Shown here: piece by piece, positions 60,674 through 64,000 of the stretch
Layout: each line of letters opens with the position of its first letter
Numbering within the stretch: the first letter of the stretch is position 1
From: Oscillospiraceae bacterium
GTDB taxonomy: Bacteria > Bacillota > Clostridia > Oscillospirales > Acutalibacteraceae
DNA: 64,000 nucleotides
NCBI GenBank assembly: GCA_015066225.1
Contig: SVOT01000002.1
Coordinates: 124,001-188,000 of the forward strand
Direction of reading: 5' to 3'
Translations under genes and position numbers: made by a program
The notes under the pieces: generated by a model
Told to the model about the DNA's origin: nothing
Databases searched by the model: none
Seen by the model: only the letters and a program-made list of their open reading frames with translations

Positions 60674-62200
60674 TTATAAAGCTGCAAGCTCTTTAAAATT
60701 GTTTTTGAGTGAAGAGTATAAAGAGCTGTAAAGCTTGTGATATTTTCTGTAAAGATATGTGTTTTCGTTGTTGGGGTATGTAATAGACGGAAGTGATGAA
60801 ATCATAGCCTTGCAGGCAGTTTTTACATCGGGGTAAAGCTTTGCACCAACAGCGGCGAGAATGGCAACACCGAGAGCCGCCGCATCTGCCGAATCTGCAG
60901 TTTCTACATTGATGCCGAAGGTGTCGCAGACCATACCCTTCCAAAGGTCGCTACGGCTGCCGCCACCGCAAAGAAGCATTGCTTCGGGTTGGATATTCAT
61001 TTCGTGAAGAACACAAAGGCAATCGTAAAGTGAATATGTAACGCCCTCCATCACCGCACGAATAAAATGGGCTTTTTTGTGCATTGCAGACATACCAAAG
61101 AACACGCCTCTGCAATCGGGGTCAAGGTGAGGTGTGCGTTCACCCATAAGATAGGGGAGATAGAGAAGATTTTCACAACCGATGGGAATTTCGCTTGCCA
61201 TATTATCGGTTATCTGGTAAACGGGCTTGCCTGTTTCAAGAGCCTGCTTTGCTTCCTTGAAGCAGAATTGATTTTTGAACCATTGAAGAGAAAGCCCGGC
61301 ACCCTGTGTAACACCCATAACGTGCCAAGCACCGGGAACGGCACAGCAGAAGGTGTGCACTCTGCCCCTTGAATCAATAACGGGTGAGTCTGTGTGTGCG
61401 AAAACAACGCCCGATGTTCCGATAGTTGTAAAAGCCTTACCCTCTTCGCAAACACCCATACCGATAGCCGCCGCCGCATTGTCACCTGCGCCGCCAACAA
61501 CAGCAACATTTGTTGTAAGGCCGGTTTTTTCGGCTGTCAGACTGTCTATATAGCCTGTTACCTCGGGGGATTCGTAAACCTTGGGTAGATATTCTTCCTT
61601 TATTCCCACGGCATCAATCATAACATCAGACCATTTTCTGTTTGGGACATCGAGAAGCTGCATACCCGAAGCGTCAGAAACCTCTGTTGCAAAAACACCT
61701 GTCAGACGAAAACGCAGATAATCCTTCGGTAACATTATATGACGGCATTTTTCGAAAATTTCGGGCTCGTTATTTTTAACCCAAAGTATTTTTGAAGCTG
61801 TGAAGCCTGTGAGAGCGGGATTAGCGGTGATGCTTATGAGTGTGTCGTGGCCAAGCTTATTTGTGATCTCCTCGCACTCCTTTGCGGTTCTCTGATCGCA
61901 CCAGAGAATAGCAGGGCGCAGAACACGGCAGGCTTCATCAAGTATAACAAGGCCATGCATCTGACCCGAAATGCCAAGAGAAACGACATCCTCTTTATTA
62001 ACACCGCTGTGTGAAACAACAAAGCTGATAGTTTCAATGGCGGCATTGTACCAATCTGCAGGGTTTTGCTCTGCCCAGCCGTTCTGTGGCTGAAGCATTT
62101 CGTATTCGCAGCTCTTTGATGCAATTCTTTTACCTGTTTCGTCAAACAAAACTGTTTTTGTTGCAGAAGTGCCAAGGTCAACGCCGATAATGTATTTCAT
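60674..62200 (-). CDS. xylB: Xylulokinase (FGGY family)
   Basis: Phosphorylates D-xylulose to xylulose-5-phosphate for the pentose phosphate pathway. 508 residues, FGGY actin-like ATPase: VDLGTSATKTVLFDE (phosphate 1), SLGISGQMHGLVILD (sugar contact, typical of XylB), ILWCDQRTAKECEEI, GAGDNAAAAIGMGV and LCGGGSRSDLWKGMVCD (adenosine). GAAAGGA precedes the ATG. No xylose isomerase or transporter gene is nearby. Confidence 0.92.
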   Translation of the reverse strand: MKYIIGVDLGTSATKTVLFDETGKRIASKSCEYEMLQPQNGWAEQNPADWYNAAIETISFVVSHSGVNKEDVVSLGISGQMHGLVILDEACRVLRPAILWCDQRTAKECEEITNKLGHDTLISITANPALTGFTASKILWVKNNEPEIFEKCRHIMLPKDYLRFRLTGVFATEVSDASGMQLLDVPNRKWSDVMIDAVGIKEEYLPKVYESPEVTGYIDSLTAEKTGLTTNVAVVGGAGDNAAAAIGMGVCEEGKAFTTIGTSGVVFAHTDSPVIDSRGRVHTFCCAVPGAWHVMGVTQGAGLSLQWFKNQFCFKEAKQALETGKPVYQITDNMASEIPIGCENLLYLPYLMGERTPHLDPDCRGVFFGMSAMHKKAHFIRAVMEGVTYSLYDCLCVLHEMNIQPEAMLLCGGGSRSDLWKGMVCDTFGINVETADSADAAALGVAILAAVGAKLYPDVKTACKAMISSLPSITYPNNENTYLYRKYHKLYSSLYSSLKNNFKELAAL

Positions 62201-62238
62201 AAAACCATCCTTTCGTGCTTCATTTTGTATATGGGTTT

Positions 62239-62267
62239 ATTTTACACTTAATTTTTGCGATGTACAA
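62239..62267 (-). promoter_or_regulatory. Predicted promoter of xylB-metF
   Basis: On the minus strand TTGTAC (62267-62262), a 17-base spacer and TAAAAT (62244-62239), 38 bases before the xylB ATG. Confidence 0.5.
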
Positions 62268-62284
62268 GAGTTTTTCAAAAAATA

Positions 62285-62422
62285 AGTGGTGAGGTTTGTT
62301 CGTAGCATAAAACGCTGAATTTTCTGTTTCTATAAAAATTGGGACTTTTACAGGCTTTGTTACCTGTAAAAGTCCCTTGATTTATATGGTTTTATGCGGT
62401 CTGCGCTTTTTTACAGCCCCTT
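62285..62422 (-). repeat. 3'-UTR structured repeat, copy B
   Basis: Reading on the minus strand, the repeat starts with the last two bases of the pnp stop codon (TAA-GGGGCTGTAAAAA-GCGCAGACC). Inner hairpin 62341-62376 (GGGACTTTTACAGG with CCTGTAAAAGTCCC) and outer stem GCATAAAAC (62305-62313) with GTTTTATGC (62389-62397). Compared with copy A, both stems differ at bases that change in pairs. Confidence 0.8.
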
Positions 62423-64000
62423 AGTTTCTTCTGTCTCTGTTGAAGTTTCTTCTGGGGCGTCTTTCTCTTTCGGGCTCGTCGTCGTTTTCGGGAACAAGAC
62501 CTTCAACTTCGATAAGAGCATCTCTTCTTGAAAGATTGATTCTGCCCTGGTCATCGATTTCAGTAACCTTAACAATTACTTCGTCGCCAACGTTTACGCA
62601 GTCTTCAACCTTCTCTGTTCTCTTAACGTCAAGCTTTGAGATATGAACAAGACCCTCTTTGCCGGGAGCGATTTCAACGAATGCACCGAAGGACATAAGT
62701 CTTGTAACAACACCCTTGTAGATTGCACCAACCTCGGGGTCGTTTGCAATAGTGTTGATGATGTCAAGAGCACGGTGTGCATCGTCAATGTCAACTGCTG
62801 TAACGAAGATTGTTCCGTCTTCTTCAACGTCAACCTTACAGTTACACTCAGCACAGATTTTCTGAATAACCTTACCCTGTTTGCCGATAACGTCGCCGAT
62901 TTTCTCAACATCAATTTTTGTTGTGAGAAGCTTGGGAGCGTATTTTGAAAGCTCTTTTCTGGGCTCTGCAATAACGGGGCACATAATTTCATCGAGGATA
63001 TACATACGTGCTTTGTATGTTTTCTCGAATGCTTCCTTGATAATTTCGGGTGTAAGACCGTGAACCTTGAGGTCCATCTGGATAGCGGTGATACCGTTCT
63101 TTGTACCTGCTACCTTGAAGTCCATATCGCCGAAGAAGTCTTCAAGACCCTGAATATCAACCATTGTCATAAAACGGTCGCCTTCAGAAATAAGACCGCA
63201 GGAGATACCTGCAACGGGAGCCTTGATGGGAACACCTGCTGCCATAAGAGCAAGAGTTGAACCGCAGACTGAGCCCTGTGATGTTGAACCGTTTGAAGAA
63301 AGAACCTCAGAAACAACACGGATTGTGTAGGGGAATTCTTCCATTGAGGGGATAACGGGGAGAAGAGCTCTTTCAGCAAGAGCACCGTGACCGATTTCAC
63401 GTCTGCCGGGGCCTCTTGAGGGCTTTGTTTCACCAACAGAGTATGAGGGGAAGTTGTAGTGGTGGATATATCTCTTTTCAACGTCTTCGTCGATACCGTC
63501 GAGCATCTGAGCGTCACGTGCAGTGCCGAGAGTTGCGATTGAAAGAACCTGAGTCTGACCACGGGTAAACATACCTGAGCCGTGTACTCTTGAGAGAAGG
63601 TCAACCTGAGCGTTGAGGGGACGGATTTCGTCGATGCCTCTGCCGTCTACACGCTTGCCCTCGTCAAGGAGCCAGCGGCGAACAACAAATTTCTGGAGCT
63701 TGTAAAGGCAATCCTCGATTTTGTCTGCCTCTTCGGGATATTTCTCATCGAACTCTGCGTGAACAGCATCATAGATGGGAAGAAGTCTTTCGTCACGGAT
63801 TCTCTTGTCATCTGTGTCAAGAGCCGCTTTAACGTCGTCAATAGCAAATGCTTTGATTGCTTCGAAAAGCTCTTCAGAGGGGTCGTTTGATTCGAAGGGG
63901 ATTTTCTCTCTGCCGATTTCAGCAACAATGCCCTTGATGAATTCAACAATTTTCTTGTTTTCTTCGTGAGCAAACATAATACCGTCGAACATAACCTCGT
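62421..64000 (-). CDS. pnp: Polyribonucleotide nucleotidyltransferase (PNPase), 5' end outside window
   Basis: 3'-5' phosphorolytic exoribonuclease of RNA decay. At least 526 residues are visible; the frame stays open past ATG 63992 to the window edge. The first visible residues correspond to the end of the N-terminal RNase PH domain (MFAHEENKKIVEFI). Next come the helical linker, the second RNase PH domain (GTRDAQMLDGIDEDVEKRY, SYSVGETKPSRGPGRREIGHG, ISCGLI, GDMDFKVAGTKNGITAIQMD), KH (KIGDVIGKQGKVIQKI), S1 (GAIYKGVVTRLMSFGAFVEIAPGKEGLVHIS) and an Arg-rich tail. Confidence 0.95.
   Translation of the reverse strand, partial: EVMFDGIMFAHEENKKIVEFIKGIVAEIGREKIPFESNDPSEELFEAIKAFAIDDVKAALDTDDKRIRDERLLPIYDAVHAEFDEKYPEEADKIEDCLYKLQKFVVRRWLLDEGKRVDGRGIDEIRPLNAQVDLLSRVHGSGMFTRGQTQVLSIATLGTARDAQMLDGIDEDVEKRYIHHYNFPSYSVGETKPSRGPGRREIGHGALAERALLPVIPSMEEFPYTIRVVSEVLSSNGSTSQGSVCGSTLALMAAGVPIKAPVAGISCGLISEGDRFMTMVDIQGLEDFFGDMDFKVAGTKNGITAIQMDLKVHGLTPEIIKEAFEKTYKARMYILDEIMCPVIAEPRKELSKYAPKLLTTKIDVEKIGDVIGKQGKVIQKICAECNCKVDVEEDGTIFVTAVDIDDAHRALDIINTIANDPEVGAIYKGVVTRLMSFGAFVEIAPGKEGLVHISKLDVKRTEKVEDCVNVGDEVIVKVTEIDDQGRINLSRRDALIEVEGLVPENDDEPERERRPRRNFNRDRRN

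Noticed and set aside
59514-62424. Composite transposon formed by the two inverted 140-nt repeats around metF-xylB
   Set aside because: No transposase, no target duplication seen, and each copy is tied to the 3' end of a neighbouring gene in sense orientation.
1-64000. tRNA or rRNA genes, CRISPR arrays, insertion sequences, toxin-antitoxin or phage defence systems
   Set aside because: No such genes or repeat arrays were found; gaps between genes are all under 300 bases and are accounted for above.

Overview
The window looks like a chromosomal segment of a moderately AT-rich Gram-positive anaerobe of the Clostridia (probably an Oscillospirales/Ruminococcaceae-type gut organism; this placement is inference). 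Reasons: AGGAGG-type ribosome sites with frequent TTG/GTG starts, a Firmicutes-style glgB-glgC-glgD-glgA operon with the non-catalytic GlgD subunit, Bacillus-type LexA, HelD, ZapA and LuxS, no LPS genes, and TTGACA-N17-TATAAT promoters. No rRNA, tRNA, CRISPR array, insertion sequence or prophage was seen.

Layout. 1-158: end of a probable FkbM methyltransferase. 208-4471: polyamine ABC transporter potABCD with a structured leader; PotD ends in a membrane anchor. 4476-8354: polysaccharide deacetylase, divergent lexA with an SOS box, then helD. 8360-12661: heterodimeric ABC exporter under a MarR regulator with a palindromic operator. 12863-19206: glycogen operon glgB-glgC-glgD-(zinc-ribbon membrane protein)-glgA. 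19195-21421: XRE regulator divergent from a histidine phosphatase and an amidohydrolase. 21454-37755: DUF1919 gene, then the first extracellular polysaccharide (EPS) block, starting with the phosphoglycosyl transferase and including an aldolase/dehydrogenase pair, a UDP-sugar dehydrogenase, glycosyltransferases, acetyltransferase, polymerase and flippase. 37763-41203 (minus): CPBP protease, a TadA-LuxS fusion, and a PHP hydrolase. 41314-43609: zapA-dut-mnmE. 43709-44599: PI-PLC-like enzyme. 44744-57425: second EPS block with membrane 4,6-dehydratase, glycosyltransferases, a second polymerase and flippase, and capEFG for UDP-N-acetyl-L-fucosamine. 57608-59513: membrane-anchored unknown protein and a Gfo/Idh/MocA oxidoreductase. 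59757-64000 (minus): metF, xylB and the 3' part of pnp.

How the genes work together. Both EPS blocks have the gene content of a Wzx/Wzy-type pathway: sugar-nucleotide synthesis, assembly on undecaprenyl phosphate, flipping, polymerisation. Only the first block carries an obvious initiating transferase, and no Wzz/BY-kinase chain-length system is present. The glycogen operon makes ADP-glucose and branched alpha-glucan. LuxS and MetF both bear on homocysteine and methyl-group metabolism but sit in separate operons.

Most notable observations: the in-frame TadA-LuxS fusion that keeps a good internal ribosome site and start for LuxS; a roughly 140-nt repeat present twice directly behind stop codons, with compensatory changes in its stems; the C-terminally anchored PotD; and a zinc-ribbon membrane protein inside the glycogen operon.
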